64,000 nt of DNA from Methylosinus trichosporium OB3b (GCF_002752655.1 NZ_CP023737.1:3310001-3374000), one strand, 5' to 3'. Positions 25,440 to 36,145 are shown, numbered from the stretch's first letter. Notes: generated by a model from the sequence alone, not told the origin. Numbers and translations are program-made.

Positions 25440-26498
25440 ATGTCCGATCTGCGCCGCCGCTATCAGGGAGAAGCCCTTCTCGGCCTCGTCATCGACGCGC
25501 TTCCGGAGGCGGTCTTCGTCATCGATTCCGAGGCGCGCATCGTCGCCGCCAATCGCTCCGCGCGCTCGGTGCTGCCGTCGCTGCGCGTCAATGATCCGCT
25601 GGCGCGCAGCCTGCGCTCGCCCGATGTGCTCGACGCGCTCGAGCGCGTGCTGCGCGGCGGCGCGCCGGAGAAGGTGATCTGGGTCGAGCGCCTGCCGGTC
25701 GAATGCTGGTTCGAGGTGCATATCGCGCCGCTGCGCCTCGATGGCTATGAGAACGCCGCGGTGGCGAGCCTGCGCGACTTGACCGAATCGCGCCGCGTCG
25801 AGCGCATGCGCGTCGATTTCGTCGCCAACGCCAGCCATGAGCTGCGCACGCCGCTCGCCTCGCTGCTCGGCTTCGTCGAGACCCTGCAAGGCCCGGCGCG
25901 CGACGACGCCAAGGCGCGCGAGCGTTTCCTCTCGATCATGCGCGAGCAGGCGCAGCGCATGTCGCGGCTCGTCGACGATCTCTTGTCGCTCTCGCGCATC
26001 GAGCAGCATCTGCATCTGCGCCCCGACACGCCGGTCGATCTCGCCATTCTCGTCGCCCATATCGTCGACACGCTCGGGCCTATGGCCGAGGACAGCGGGA
26101 TCGAGCTGAAGCTCGACGCCACTGGCCCGGTCGTCGTTCCCGGCGATCGCGACGAGCTCGCCCGCGTCGCGGAAAATCTGATCGAGAATGCGATCAAATA
26201 TGGAGCCGGCCCGGTCGAAATCTCGCTCGCGCCGCTCGGCGCCTCGGCCGTCTTCTCGGTGCGCGACCACGGCCCTGGAATCTCGCCGGAACATCTGCCG
26301 CGCCTCACCGAGCGCTTCTATCGCGTCGATGCGGGCAAGAGCCGCGCCAAGGGCGGCACCGGCCTCGGCCTCGCCATCGTCAAGCACATCGTGGCTCGCC
26401 ACCGTGGCCGCCTCGCCATAGATTCAGCGCCGGACAAAGGCGCCACCTTTCGTGTCTTCTTGCCCCTCGCCGAGGCGGAAAAAGCCGATGGCGTTTGA
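25440..26498 (+). CDS. phoR: PhoR phosphate-sensing histidine kinase
   Basis: 352 aa. A PAS-like sensor (about 15-120, DALPEAVFVIDSEARIVAANRSA) leads into the dimerisation domain with phospho-acceptor His133 in FVANASHELRTPL, then the ATPase with N-box NLIENAIKYG, G1 RDHGPGI and G2 GGTGLGLAIV. No N-terminal membrane segment is seen, as in several alphaproteobacterial PhoR proteins that contact the Pst complex or the membrane in other ways. First gene of the phosphate cluster; phosphorylates PhoB when phosphate is scarce. Separated from pstS by 151 bases that hold the Pho box. Confidence 0.93.
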   Translation: MSDLRRRYQGEALLGLVIDALPEAVFVIDSEARIVAANRSARSVLPSLRVNDPLARSLRSPDVLDALERVLRGGAPEKVIWVERLPVECWFEVHIAPLRLDGYENAAVASLRDLTESRRVERMRVDFVANASHELRTPLASLLGFVETLQGPARDDAKARERFLSIMREQAQRMSRLVDDLLSLSRIEQHLHLRPDTPVDLAILVAHIVDTLGPMAEDSGIELKLDATGPVVVPGDRDELARVAENLIENAIKYGAGPVEISLAPLGASAVFSVRDHGPGISPEHLPRLTERFYRVDAGKSRAKGGTGLGLAIVKHIVARHRGRLAIDSAPDKGATFRVFLPLAEAEKADGV

Positions 26499-26528
26499 TA
26501 GTTACCGATATATTTCAGTAGACTATGT

Positions 26529-26557
26529 GTGTCATCTAACTGTCATATAACTGTCAT
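26529..26557 (+). promoter_or_regulatory. Triple Pho box upstream of pstS
   Basis: Three 7-mers spaced exactly 11 bases apart: GTGTCAT (26529), CTGTCAT (26540), CTGTCAT (26551), separated by CTAA and ATAA. This matches the PhoB binding unit CTGTCAT-N4-CTGTCAT, extended by one repeat. It lies 93 bases before pstS, so PhoB should activate the pst operon from here. Confidence 0.93.
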
Positions 26558-26649
26558 AAAAGACGCGTTGCGAGAGACTAGTTTGCGCGTCGCCGGGGCG
26601 CAGGACGCGCGCCGCCCTCAAGTGAGCCTCGAGTTCGAAAGAGACAAAG

Positions 26650-27696
26650 ATGATCTTCAAATTCTTCAACCGGATCGCTCTGGCGGCGACCGTGGCTCTC
26701 GCCACGGCGAGCGCGGCTGTCGCGGTCGACATCTCCGGCGCGGGCGCGACCTTCCCCTATCCGATCTACGCCAAATGGGCGGACACCTATAAGAAGGAGA
26801 CCGGGGCCGGCCTCAACTATCAGTCGATCGGCTCGGGCGGCGGCATCAAGCAGATCAAGGCGCGCACGGTGACCTTCGGCGCTTCCGACCAGCCGCTCAA
26901 GGCCGAGGATCTCGAGGCCGCCGGCCTCGTGCAGTGGCCGCAGGTGATCGGCGGCATCGTTCCGGTCGTCAATCTCGACGGCGTGAAGTCGGGCGACCTC
27001 GTGCTCGACGGCCAGACCCTCGCCGCCATCTTCCTCGGCGAGATCGTCAAATGGGACGACGCTGCGATCAAGAAGCTGAACCCCAAGCAAAAGCTGCCCT
27101 CGACCGCGATCGCCGTCGTGCATCGCTCGGACGGCTCGGGCACGACCTTCAACTTCACCAATTATCTGTCCAAGGTCAGCGCCGACTGGAAGGCCAAGGT
27201 CGGCGAGAACGCCTCGGTCGAGTGGCCGGTCGGCATCGGCGCCAAGGGCAATGAAGGCGTCGCCAACAATGTCGCCAACACCAAGGGCGCGATCGGCTAT
27301 GTCGAATACGCCTACGCCAAGCAGAACAAGCTGACCTTCACCAAGCTCGTCAACAAGGACGGCAAGGCCGTCGCGCCGACGACGCCGACCTTCCAGGCGG
27401 CCGCCGCCAACGCCGACTGGGCCAATGCGCCGGGCTTCTATCAGATCCTCACCGACCAGCCGGGCGCCCAGTCCTGGCCGATCACCGCCGCGACCTTCAT
27501 TCTGCTGCCCAAGCAGCCGCAGGACGTCGCCGCCGCGGGCGAGGCGCTGAAGTTCTTCGGCTGGGCCTTCGCCAAGGGCGGCAAGGCGGCAGAGGAGCTC
27601 GACTATATTCCGATGCCGGCCGGCGTCGTGGCTCTGATCAAGAAGAGCTGGGCGCATGTCACCGATGCGAGCGGCAAGCCGCTGGCGTCGAACTGA
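26650..27696 (+). CDS. pstS: PstS, periplasmic phosphate-binding protein
   Basis: 348 aa with a signal peptide ([17 protein letters not shown]). Phosphate-binding loops are recognisable: [12 protein letters not shown] near the mature N-terminus, the [11 protein letters not shown] loop, FGASDQPL, and [13 protein letters not shown]. Delivers phosphate to PstCA. Directly downstream of the Pho box. A strong hairpin follows the stop codon and may raise its mRNA level above that of the permease genes. Confidence 0.96.
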   Translation: MIFKFFNRIALAATVALATASAAVAVDISGAGATFPYPIYAKWADTYKKETGAGLNYQSIGSGGGIKQIKARTVTFGASDQPLKAEDLEAAGLVQWPQVIGGIVPVVNLDGVKSGDLVLDGQTLAAIFLGEIVKWDDAAIKKLNPKQKLPSTAIAVVHRSDGSGTTFNFTNYLSKVSADWKAKVGENASVEWPVGIGAKGNEGVANNVANTKGAIGYVEYAYAKQNKLTFTKLVNKDGKAVAPTTPTFQAAAANADWANAPGFYQILTDQPGAQSWPITAATFILLPKQPQDVAAAGEALKFFGWAFAKGGKAAEELDYIPMPAGVVALIKKSWAHVTDASGKPLASN

Positions 27697-27701
27697 TCGT
27701 C

Positions 27702-27737
27702 GCGCCGCCCGGCGGGATCGCTCCCGCCGGGCGGCGC
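27702..27737. terminator. Strong intercistronic hairpin between pstS and pstC
   Basis: A perfect 16-bp inverted repeat, GCGCCGCCCGGCGGGA and its complement, with loop TCGC, begins 6 bases after the pstS stop. There is no T-tract, so it is more likely an mRNA-stabilising or partial-termination structure than a full terminator. It would allow more PstS than PstCAB. Confidence 0.8.
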
Positions 27738-27853
27738 CCATTGGCCAGTCGAGCGAGACGGAATCTCGAGGGCGCTGTCGCGCCGAACGATGCGGCGGAC
27801 CGGAAGTCGCGCTATCGAGAGATCGGGCGATTTCCGGCCCCCTGGAGCGTGCA

Positions 27854-28885
27854 ATGGACGTCGGCTTCCACCGCCAAACGAGAGACGACAGCGTGTCAGA
27901 CCTGGCAATCGTGGCGGCGCCGCCTCGCGCCGCCGAAGTCGAGCGCGGCAAAGTTCTGCGCCGCATGGCTCTCTTCGATTTCTTCTTCCACAATCTCACG
28001 CGCTCGGCGGCGATCCTCGTCCTGCTGATCCTCGGCGGCGTGATCTTTTCGCTGATCTACGGCTCCCTGCCGGCGATCCGCGCCTTCGGCCTCGGCTTTC
28101 TGACGACCGAATCGTGGAACCCCGTCACCGAGAAGTTCGGCGCTGTGGCGCCGATCTACGGCACTCTGGTCACCTCCACGATCGCCATGATCATCGCCGT
28201 GCCGCTCGGGCTCGGCATCGCCATCTTCCTCACCGAGCTGTGCCCGCACGCGCTGCGTCGCCCGATCGGCGTCGCCATCGAGCTGCTCGCCGGCATTCCC
28301 TCGATCATCTACGGCATCTGGGGCCTGTTCGTGCTCGCGCCCTTCCTGCAGCAGCATGTGCAGCCGGCGTTGATCTCGCTGACCGGCGACATTCCGGTGC
28401 TGTCGAGCCTCTTCGCCGGCCCGCCCTATGGCATCGGCATGCTGACCGCGGGGTTCATCCTCGCCATCATGGTGCTGCCCTTCATCACCTCCATCTCGCG
28501 CGACGTGTTCGACACCGTGCCGCCCGTGCTCAAGGAAGCGGCCTCCGGCGTCGGCTGCACCACCTGGGAGGTGATGCGCTATGTCGTCATTCCCTACACG
28601 CGCGTCGGCGTCATCGGCGGCGTGATGCTCGGCCTCGGCCGCGCGCTCGGCGAGACGATGGCCGTGACCTTCGTCATCGGCAACGCCCACCGTGTGTCGA
28701 GCTCGCTGCTCGCGCCGGGCACGACGATCTCGGCGACCATCGCCAATGAATTCACGGAAGCGGTCGGCGACGTCTACACTTCCGCGCTGATCGAGCTCGG
28801 CCTCATCCTCTTCGTCATCACTTTCTTCGTGCTGGCGGCGGCGCGCTTCATGCTGATGCGCATCGAGCAGAAATCGGGAGCCTGA
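27854..28885 (+). CDS. pstC: PstC, phosphate ABC permease
   Basis: 343 aa from ATG 27854 (GGAG 6 bases upstream); GTG 27893, giving a product that starts [14 protein letters not shown] and also has a purine-rich site, is an equal alternative. Six or seven membrane segments; the core contains [22 protein letters not shown] and [15 protein letters not shown], and the EAA loop is [20 protein letters not shown]. Forms the channel with PstA. Confidence 0.92.
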   Translation: MDVGFHRQTRDDSVSDLAIVAAPPRAAEVERGKVLRRMALFDFFFHNLTRSAAILVLLILGGVIFSLIYGSLPAIRAFGLGFLTTESWNPVTEKFGAVAPIYGTLVTSTIAMIIAVPLGLGIAIFLTELCPHALRRPIGVAIELLAGIPSIIYGIWGLFVLAPFLQQHVQPALISLTGDIPVLSSLFAGPPYGIGMLTAGFILAIMVLPFITSISRDVFDTVPPVLKEAASGVGCTTWEVMRYVVIPYTRVGVIGGVMLGLGRALGETMAVTFVIGNAHRVSSSLLAPGTTISATIANEFTEAVGDVYTSALIELGLILFVITFFVLAAARFMLMRIEQKSGA

Positions 28886-28889
28886 CCCC

Positions 28890-29725
28890 TTGTCGCTCTA
28901 TTCCCACCGACGCCGCGTCGACGTCGTCGCCAAGGCGATGTGCTGGGCCGGCACCTTGTTCGGGCTGGCCTGGCTCGTGCTGATCCTCGGCGCCTTGATC
29001 TATGAGGGCGCGCGCGGGCTGACGCCCGCCGTCTTCACCGAGATGACGCCGCCGCCGGGCGCGACCGGCGGCCTGCTCAACGCCATCGCCGGCTCGCTGG
29101 TGATGACGGTCATCGGCGTCGTCGTCGGCACGCCGCTCGGCATGCTCGCCGGCACCTATATGGCCGAATATGGCCGCTATTCGAAGCTCAGCATGGTGGT
29201 GCGCTTCATCAACGACATTCTGCTCAGCGCGCCGTCGATCGTCATCGGCCTGTTCGTCTACACGGTGGTGGTGGCGCGTGTCGGGCATTTCTCCGGCATC
29301 GCCGGCGCGCTCGCGCTCGCCGTGCTCGTCGTGCCGGTGGTCGTGCGCACCACGGAGGACATGCTGCTGCTGGTTCCGGGACCGCTGCGCGAGGCGGCGG
29401 CGGCGCTCGGCCTGCCGCGCTCGCATATGCTGCTGCGCGTCGCCTATCGCGCCGCCAAATCCGGCATCGTCACCGGCGTCCTGCTCGCGGTCGCCCGCGT
29501 CTCCGGCGAAACGGCGCCGCTTCTGTTCACCTCGCTCAACAACCAGTTCTGGAGCACCGATCTCAACGCTCCCTTGTCGAGCCTTCCCGTCGTCATCTTC
29601 CAATTCGCGCTCTCACCCTACAAGGACTGGCAGCAGCTGGCCTGGACCGGCGCCCTGCTGGTCACGATCGCCGTTCTGCTCCTGTCGATCACAGCGCGCG
29701 CTCTCAGCAGCGGAGGAAAGCACAA

Positions 29726-29729
<4 letters not shown>
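28890..29729 (+). CDS. pstA: PstA, phosphate ABC permease
   Basis: 279 aa. The best start is TTG 28890, 9 bases after a GGGAG site that overlaps the end of pstC; the first in-frame ATG is 16 codons later and has no site. Six membrane segments; [18 protein letters not shown] and the EAA loop [19 protein letters not shown] are typical. The stop overlaps the pstB start as ATGA. A TTG start may be one way to limit permease output. Confidence 0.92.
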
Positions 29730-30511
<782 letters not shown>

Positions 30512-30544
30512 CGCGCGCGCCGCGCGGCGCATGAGGACGAGACC

Positions 30545-31267
30545 ATGAGCGAACATATCGTCAGTTCCTACGACCGGGATCTCGAGGCGCTCGGCCGCCG
30601 GATCGCCGAGATGGGCGGCATCGCCGAGAAAATGCTGGGCGAGGCGATGGACGCCCTCGCCAATTTCGACACCGAGCTCGCGCACCGCGTCGTCGCCACC
30701 GACACGCGGCTCGACGCGCTGCAGCGTGAGATCGAAGAGAGCGCCATCCTCACCATCGCGCGGCGGCAGCCGCTCGCCGTCGATCTGCGCGAGTGCATCG
30801 CGGCGATGCGCATCGCCGCTGATCTCGAGCGCGTCGGCGACCTCGCCAAGAGCATCGCCAAGCGCACGGTGAAGATATTGGCCGAGGCGCGCGTGCCGCG
30901 CGCCATCATCGGGCTGAAGACGATGGCGGAGGTCGCCTCGTTGCAGCTCAAGGACGTGCTCGACGCCTATGCGCAGCGCGACGTCGAGCGCGCCAAGGCG
31001 GTGTGGGCCAATGACGTGGAGCTCGACGCGCTCGAGGACTCGGTGTTCCGCGATCTTCTCACCTTCATGATGGAGGATCCGCGCAACATCTCCTTCTGCA
31101 CGCATCTCCTGTTCTGCTCGAAGAATATCGAGCGGATCGGCGATCACACCACCAATGTGGCGGAGACGATCGTCTATCTCGTCACCGGCGAATCCATGCC
31201 GACCGAACGGCCCAAGGGCGGCAGGCCGGCGACGCCGTCCGATGACACGAAAGAGCAGACGCCATGA
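30545..31267 (+). CDS. phoU: PhoU, phosphate signalling protein
   Basis: 240 aa, all-helical, made of two PhoU repeats. Metal-binding acidic motifs are visible in each half: DLRECIAAMRIAADLERVGDLAKSI and LLFCSKNIERIGDHTTNVAE. It links the Pst transporter to PhoR and keeps the kinase in phosphatase mode when phosphate is ample. It follows pstB by 33 bases and overlaps phoB by 4. Confidence 0.96.
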   Translation: MSEHIVSSYDRDLEALGRRIAEMGGIAEKMLGEAMDALANFDTELAHRVVATDTRLDALQREIEESAILTIARRQPLAVDLRECIAAMRIAADLERVGDLAKSIAKRTVKILAEARVPRAIIGLKTMAEVASLQLKDVLDAYAQRDVERAKAVWANDVELDALEDSVFRDLLTFMMEDPRNISFCTHLLFCSKNIERIGDHTTNVAETIVYLVTGESMPTERPKGGRPATPSDDTKEQTP

Positions 31268-32007
31268 ACGAAGTCCGCGTCTCGGCGTCGCGCGAGACGC
31301 CGAACGACCGGGCGCCGCGCATTCTCGTCGTCGAGGACGAGGCGGCGCTCGCCCTTCTGCTCGCCTATAATCTCGAGTCGGAGGGCTTTCAGGTCGAGCA
31401 TGTCGAGCGTGGCGACGAGGCGGAGATTCGCTTGTCCGAATCGCTGCCCGATCTCGTCATCCTCGATTGGATGCTGCCGGGCGTCTCCGGCCTCGAGATC
31501 TGCCGGCGCCTTCGCGCGCGCGACGACACGCGCACCATGCCGGTCATCATGCTGACCGCGCGCGGCGACGAGAACGAGCGCGTGCGGGGCCTCTCGGTCG
31601 GCGCCGACGATTATGTGGTGAAGCCGTTCTCGACGCCGGAGCTGATGGCGCGCGTGCATGCGCTGCTGCGCCGCGCGCGGCCGGAGCGGGTCGCGACGCG
31701 GCTGGTCGCCGGCGACATCGACCTCGATCGCGAGACGCGCCGGGTGAAGCGGGCGGGCCGCGAGATTCATCTCGGGCCGACCGAGTTTCGGCTGCTCGAA
31801 TATCTGATGGAGAAGCCCGGCCGCGTCTTTTCCCGCGCGCAGCTGCTCGACAGCGTCTGGGGTCTCTCGGCCGAGATCGACGAGCGCACTGTCGACGTGC
31901 ATGTCGGCCGGTTGCGCAAGGCGATCATCCGCGGCCGCGAGAAGGACCCGATCCGCACCGTGCGCGGAACGGGCTATTCCTTCGACGAGACCTTCGGGCG
32001 AGGCTGA
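31264..32007 (+). CDS. phoB: PhoB, phosphate response regulator
   Basis: 247 aa OmpR/PhoB-type regulator. The receiver has the acidic pair in ILVVEDEAA, phospho-acceptor Asp68 (LVILDWMLPG), conserved LTAR and VVKPFS. The winged helix includes GPTEFRLLEYLMEKPGRVFSRAQLLDSVWG and ends RTVRGTGYSF. An N-terminal extension of about 18 residues precedes the receiver. Last gene of the phosphate cluster; should bind the triple box at 26529. Confidence 0.96.
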   Translation: MNEVRVSASRETPNDRAPRILVVEDEAALALLLAYNLESEGFQVEHVERGDEAEIRLSESLPDLVILDWMLPGVSGLEICRRLRARDDTRTMPVIMLTARGDENERVRGLSVGADDYVVKPFSTPELMARVHALLRRARPERVATRLVAGDIDLDRETRRVKRAGREIHLGPTEFRLLEYLMEKPGRVFSRAQLLDSVWGLSAEIDERTVDVHVGRLRKAIIRGREKDPIRTVRGTGYSFDETFGRG

Positions 32008-32020
32008 GCGGCGAAGCAGC

Positions 32021-32653
32021 TCAGTGGACGAATTCGGCCTGCGTCGAGAGCAGGTCGAAGTGATAGTTCACGCCGGCGCGCATGAAGTGGAAATCGTCGA
32101 CGCGTCGCGGCGCGGGGAAACGGGGCTGTCCGCCAGCCCCGAAATCGGTGTAGAGATATTCCGCCTTGACCGACCAATCGCGCGCGAAGGCCCATTCGAG
32201 GCCGCCGCCCGCGGTCCAGCCGTCGTGCATGCGGTCGCCGTCATGGCCATAGGCGTAGCCGCCGGTTCCAAAGAAGAGGAGATGATCGCTGAAAGGCAGG
32301 ACGCCGACGCGGCCGCGCGCCGTGCCGAACCAGTCGAACCTCGGCGAGGGGAAACCGTACCGGCCGCTGTCGCCGCCGAGGCTCGTTCCCTGAAAATCCG
32401 TCTCGAGACCGACGACGAACAGCGGGCCGAGCCGGTAATTGTAACCGAGCTGCCCGCCGCCGAGGATGCCGCTGCGGTCGAGACCCGACGCCGACAGCCC
32501 GGCGCCGAGGTTCAGACCGGCGTAGACACCGCTCCATGCGTAAGCGGGCCGCGCTCCCCCGAACACCGTGGCCTGCGGCGGGAGATCGGCGGCGCGCACG
32601 TCGCCGGCGAGAAGCACGAAGGTCGACGCCAGTGCTGAAACGGTTTTCCTCAT
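32021..32653 (-). CDS. Outer-membrane beta-barrel protein (Omp25/Omp31 type)
   Basis: 210 aa from ATG 32653, 8 bases after GAGAGGA. Signal peptide ALASTFVLLAGDVRAADLPP, then AYAWSGVYAGLNLGAG, the opening strand typical of the rhizobial/Brucella Omp25/31 barrel. Alternating hydrophobic strands with aromatic ends continue (YNYRLGPLFVVGLETDFQG, WSVKAEYLYTDFG), and the C-terminus ends in a strand. Likely an eight-stranded barrel in the outer membrane. The last residues (QAEFVH) are not the common terminal Phe. Confidence 0.85.
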   Translation of the reverse strand: MRKTVSALASTFVLLAGDVRAADLPPQATVFGGARPAYAWSGVYAGLNLGAGLSASGLDRSGILGGGQLGYNYRLGPLFVVGLETDFQGTSLGGDSGRYGFPSPRFDWFGTARGRVGVLPFSDHLLFFGTGGYAYGHDGDRMHDGWTAGGGLEWAFARDWSVKAEYLYTDFGAGGQPRFPAPRRVDDFHFMRAGVNYHFDLLSTQAEFVH

Positions 32654-32760
32654 TCGCAGAGTCCTCTCCCGAAGCCGAGACACCGCTTGTCGCCGAAGCG
32701 TGTCTCTCGAATTTGTCGAGGAGTGTCCGGAATGTTTCTCGATAGGGGCGATCTCTAGCT

Positions 32761-33543
32761 CTAGTGTTTCATGCCTCCCATTCCACCTTTGCCGCCCATG
32801 CCGATTTCCATCACGCCTGTCATGGCCTCCTCGGCGGCCTTCTTCTGCTCGTCGGTCAACGTTGCGAACAGCGGCTCCACCGCCGTTCTGATGGCGCGAA
32901 CCTGATCGAGATGAGCGCTCATATTACGCTCCATCATTTCTAGCTGCTCCAGCACGCCGCCCGTCATCTTATGGTCCTTCGCGGCGGCGCAGAATTGCGC
33001 GGTCTTCTGGCCGGCCGCGCGATAGGCGTCGGCGAAGGCATTCCATTGCGGCGCCTGGGCGTCGGTCAATTGCAGCTCTGCCTTAAGATAGGCGAGCCGC
33101 CCCTCGACATGGTCCGCGGGACCGCACAGGCGCTTCATCACCATGCCGCCGTGCTTGTCATGTCCCTCGCCCTCGGCGGCTTTGGCCGAGTCGCCATGGT
33201 CCATGCCGCCATGGTCCATGCCGCCGCCACCCATGCCGCCATGGCTCATTCCGCCATGACCCATTCCTCCCATTCCGCCCATGCCGCCCATTCCCCCCAT
33301 TCCGCCCATGCCCCCGCCGCCGCCCTTGCCGTGATCCATGCCGCCGTGATCCATGCCGCCGTGGTTCATGCCGCCATGGCTCTCGCCGCCATGGCTCTCG
33401 CCGCCGCTCTGCTCATGGCCGGACATGCCATGGTCGGCGCCGCCGCTCGGCGGCGTGGATTGCCATTGCTGCGCCGACGCCGCTCCGCCGAGGGCCAGCA
33501 GCAGAGTCGCGGTCGCCACAGTCCATTTCGAGATCGTCCTCAT
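32761..33543 (-). CDS. Spy/CpxP-like periplasmic protein with Met/His/Gly-rich repeat region
   Basis: 260 aa from ATG 33543, preceded by an excellent GGGAGGA site. Signal peptide TVATATLLLALGGAASA. Residues about 35-118 are low-complexity and built from HGGM, DHG, SHGG and repeated MGG units, a sequence type known for binding copper or other soft metals. The helical C-terminal part has two LTxxQ-family motifs (LQLTDAQAPQWNAFADAY and LTDEQKKAAEEAM), as in Spy and CpxP chaperones, and ends GGKGGMGGMKH. The relic of a multicopper oxidase lies just upstream, which supports a copper-related role. Metal binding is inferred. Confidence 0.78.
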   Translation of the reverse strand: MRTISKWTVATATLLLALGGAASAQQWQSTPPSGGADHGMSGHEQSGGESHGGESHGGMNHGGMDHGGMDHGKGGGGGMGGMGGMGGMGGMGGMGHGGMSHGGMGGGGMDHGGMDHGDSAKAAEGEGHDKHGGMVMKRLCGPADHVEGRLAYLKAELQLTDAQAPQWNAFADAYRAAGQKTAQFCAAAKDHKMTGGVLEQLEMMERNMSAHLDQVRAIRTAVEPLFATLTDEQKKAAEEAMTGVMEIGMGGKGGMGGMKH

Positions 33544-33569
33544 ATCGTCCTCCCTTTTTTGCAATTGCC

Positions 33570-33847
33570 TCATTCCACCTGGAACTCGCGCATCATCTCC
33601 ATGTCCTCGTGCTCGAGGATGTGACAGCGATACGTGAAGCGTTCGGACGGCTCGGCGATGCGGACCGGCAGACGAGCTCGATCTCGACATCGGGATGAAA
33701 GCCCGGCGACGCCCGATTGGGCGCGCGGCGTGGGATGTCGCGCATGCCCTGCATCGCCTGCGTCGCGCCGGGCAGCCCCAGCGCCGCCGCTCCCGCTCCG
33801 GCCTGGAGCAGGAAGCGGCGGCGAGAGGGGGCGGAACCTTGCGTCAT
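33570..33847 (-). pseudogene. Internally deleted multicopper oxidase
   Basis: The minus strand begins with a Tat signal (SRRRFLLQAGAGAAALG...TQA) and a mature start ending in GFHPDVEIELV. In another frame it then reads RIAEPSERFTY-RCHILEHEDMEMMREF and stops, which is the type 1 copper end of a multicopper oxidase. About 400 residues between these ends are missing and the junction (about 33660-33672) is out of frame. The usual HCH of the copper cluster reads RCH here. It is in the same direction as the Spy-like gene and 26 bases before it. Confidence 0.75.
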
Positions 33848-34076
33848 GGACTGAACTCCGGCGAGCGCGAGCTCGTTTCAACAGCGTCAGTCTGTGATTT
33901 AAGCGTCGGGAGCCGTGTCTTTGACTGTGGCATCTTGCCCCAGCGCGGCGGGTGTCTCCGGCCCTTTTTCATTGCCAAGCGCGGCGTCTGCTCTTAATCA
34001 GGCGCCGTTCGGGCCTTGCCCGATCTTCGCGACTTACGCCGATTCGTATCGGCGAGTGGGCGCAAAGGAGACGATC

Positions 34077-36008
34077 ATGATCGCCGTGACTTTCCCCGAC
34101 GGGGCGTCCCGTCAATTCGAGCCGGGCGTCTCCGGCCTCGACATCGCCAAGAGCATCTCCCCTTCCCTCGCCAAGCGCACCGTGGCCATGGCGCTCGACG
34201 GAGAGCTGCGCGACCTCGCCGACCCCATCGACCGCGACGCGAAAATCGAGTTCGTCGGCAGAGAGGACCCGCGCGCGCTGGAGCTCATTCGCCATGATTG
34301 CGCGCATCTGCTCGCCGAAGCGGTGCAGGAGCTGTTCCCCGGCACGCAGGTCACCATCGGCCCGGTGATCGAGAACGGCTTCTATTACGACTTCTATCGC
34401 TCCGAGCCGTTCACGCCGGACGATCTGCCGGCGATCGAGAAGAAGATGCGCGAGATCGTCGCGCGCGACGCCGCGATCACGAAAGAAGTGTGGACGCGCG
34501 ATCAGGCCAAGACATTCTTCACCGCCAGGGGCGAGGCCTTCAAGCGCGAGCTGATTGAGAGCATTCCCGGCGGCGAAGATTTGAAAATCTATCGCCAGGG
34601 CCATTGGCTCGACCTCTGCCGCGGCCCGCATTTGCCGTCGATCGGCAAGGTCGGAACCGCCTTCAAGCTGATGAAGGTGGCCGGCGCCTATTGGCGCGGC
34701 GACCACAACAACCCGATGCTCTCGCGCATCTATGGAACCGCCTTCGCCAAGCAGGAGGAGCTGGACGCCTATCTGCATCGGCTCGAGGAAGCGGAGCGGC
34801 GCGACCATCGCCGCCTCGGCCGCGAGATGGACCTGTTTCATTTCCAGGAGGAGGGGCCGGGCACGATCTTCTGGCACGAGAAGGGCTGGGCGCTGTTCCA
34901 GTCGCTCGTCTCCTATATGCGCCGGCGCCAGAAGGCCGCAGGCTACAAAGAGGTGAACACGCCGCAGGTGCTCGACCGCGCCTTGTGGGAGACGTCGGGT
35001 CATTGGCAGACCTATCGCGAGAACATGTTCCTCACCAAGACCGAGGACGAACGCATCTTCGCGCTGAAGCCGATGAACTGCCCCGGCCATGTGCAGATCT
35101 TCAAGAACGGGCTGAAGTCGTACCGCGACCTGCCGGTGAAGATCGCAGAATTCGGCATTGTGCATCGCTATGAGCCGTCCGGCGCGTTGCACGGCATGAT
35201 GCGCGTGCGCGCCTTCACGCAGGACGATGCGCATATCTTCTGCAATGAGGATCAGATCATGGAGGAGGCGTTGAAGATCAACGACCTCATCCTGACGATC
35301 TATCGTGACTTCGGCTTCGACGACGTCGTGGTGAAGCTCTCCACGCGGCCGGAGAAGCATGTCGGCTCCGACGAAGCCTGGGCCAAGGCCGAGGCGGCGC
35401 TCTACAAGGTGCTCGACGAGCTGAAGGCGCGCGGCCTGAAGACCGGCGTCAATCCGGGCGAGGGCGCCTTCTACGGCCCGAAGCTCGAATATACTCTGCG
35501 CGACGCCATCGGCCGCGAATGGCAATGCGGCACGACGCAGGTCGACTTCAACCTGCCGGGCCGATTCGGCGCCTTCTACATCGGCTCGGACAGCGAGAAG
35601 AAGACGCCGGTGATGATTCATCGCGCCATGTTCGGCTCGCTGGAGCGCTTCACAGGCATTCTGATCGAGCATTACGCCGGCCATCTGCCCCTATGGCTGT
35701 CGCCGTTGCAGATCGTCGTCTGCACCATCACGCAAGATGCGGACGATTATGCCTATGAAGTGGCGGCGGAGGCGCGCAATGTCGGCCTCGCGGTCGATCT
35801 CGATCTGCGCAATGAGAAGATCACCTATAAGGTCCGCGAGCATTCGCTCGCCAAGGTCCCGGTGCTTCTCGTCGTCGGCAAGAAGGAGGCGGCCGAGCAC
35901 ACGGTCTCGATCCGCCGGCTCGGCTCGCAGGCGCAAAGCTCCGCGACCCTCGCCGATGCGCTGGCCGCGCTGGCGGAGGAGGCGACGCCGCCGGATGTGA
36001 AGGAATAA
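34077..36008 (+). CDS. thrS: Threonyl-tRNA synthetase
   Basis: 643 aa from ATG 34077 with an AAAGGAG site 6 bases upstream. Domains in order: TGS (1-60), editing/SAD domain (about 65-225, with [11 protein letters not shown] and the Cys of LDLCRGPH), class II catalytic core (motif 2 in [20 protein letters not shown], zinc Cys in [12 protein letters not shown]), and anticodon-binding domain (about 540-640). Charges tRNA-Thr and edits Ser-tRNA-Thr. Full length. No T-box-like leader was seen. Confidence 0.97.
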   Translation: MIAVTFPDGASRQFEPGVSGLDIAKSISPSLAKRTVAMALDGELRDLADPIDRDAKIEFVGREDPRALELIRHDCAHLLAEAVQELFPGTQVTIGPVIENGFYYDFYRSEPFTPDDLPAIEKKMREIVARDAAITKEVWTRDQAKTFFTARGEAFKRELIESIPGGEDLKIYRQGHWLDLCRGPHLPSIGKVGTAFKLMKVAGAYWRGDHNNPMLSRIYGTAFAKQEELDAYLHRLEEAERRDHRRLGREMDLFHFQEEGPGTIFWHEKGWALFQSLVSYMRRRQKAAGYKEVNTPQVLDRALWETSGHWQTYRENMFLTKTEDERIFALKPMNCPGHVQIFKNGLKSYRDLPVKIAEFGIVHRYEPSGALHGMMRVRAFTQDDAHIFCNEDQIMEEALKINDLILTIYRDFGFDDVVVKLSTRPEKHVGSDEAWAKAEAALYKVLDELKARGLKTGVNPGEGAFYGPKLEYTLRDAIGREWQCGTTQVDFNLPGRFGAFYIGSDSEKKTPVMIHRAMFGSLERFTGILIEHYAGHLPLWLSPLQIVVCTITQDADDYAYEVAAEARNVGLAVDLDLRNEKITYKVREHSLAKVPVLLVVGKKEAAEHTVSIRRLGSQAQSSATLADALAALAEEATPPDVKE

Positions 36009-36031
36009 GGGGCGAGAATGTCGGGTGATCC

Positions 36032-36059
36032 CTTCTCCCGCTCCGCCGCGGGAGAAGGT
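36032..36059. repeat. Hairpin repeat CCTTCTCCCGC / GCGGGAGAAGG
   Basis: 11-bp inverted arms with a 6-base loop, followed by a second small hairpin CCTCGCG/CGCGAGG-like at 36063-36077. Same core as 42017-42041. Lies between convergent thrS and the zincin gene and may end transcription from both sides. Confidence 0.65.
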
Positions 36060-36145
36060 GGCCTCGCGAAGCGAGGTCGGATGAGGGCCCGCGCCGTCAC
36101 GACGATATTGGAAGTCGTAGAGCGCCCTTCCTTTTTTCGCCTCGC

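Noticed and set aside
22411..25440. A 1009-codon open frame antisense to imuB and the UPF0104 gene
   Set aside because: Spans two well-supported genes on the other strand and has low-complexity composition; a by-product of high GC3.
33848..34076. Possible T-box or attenuator before thrS
   Set aside because: No specifier-loop or T-box sequence and no terminator/antiterminator pair; T-boxes are also not expected in this group.
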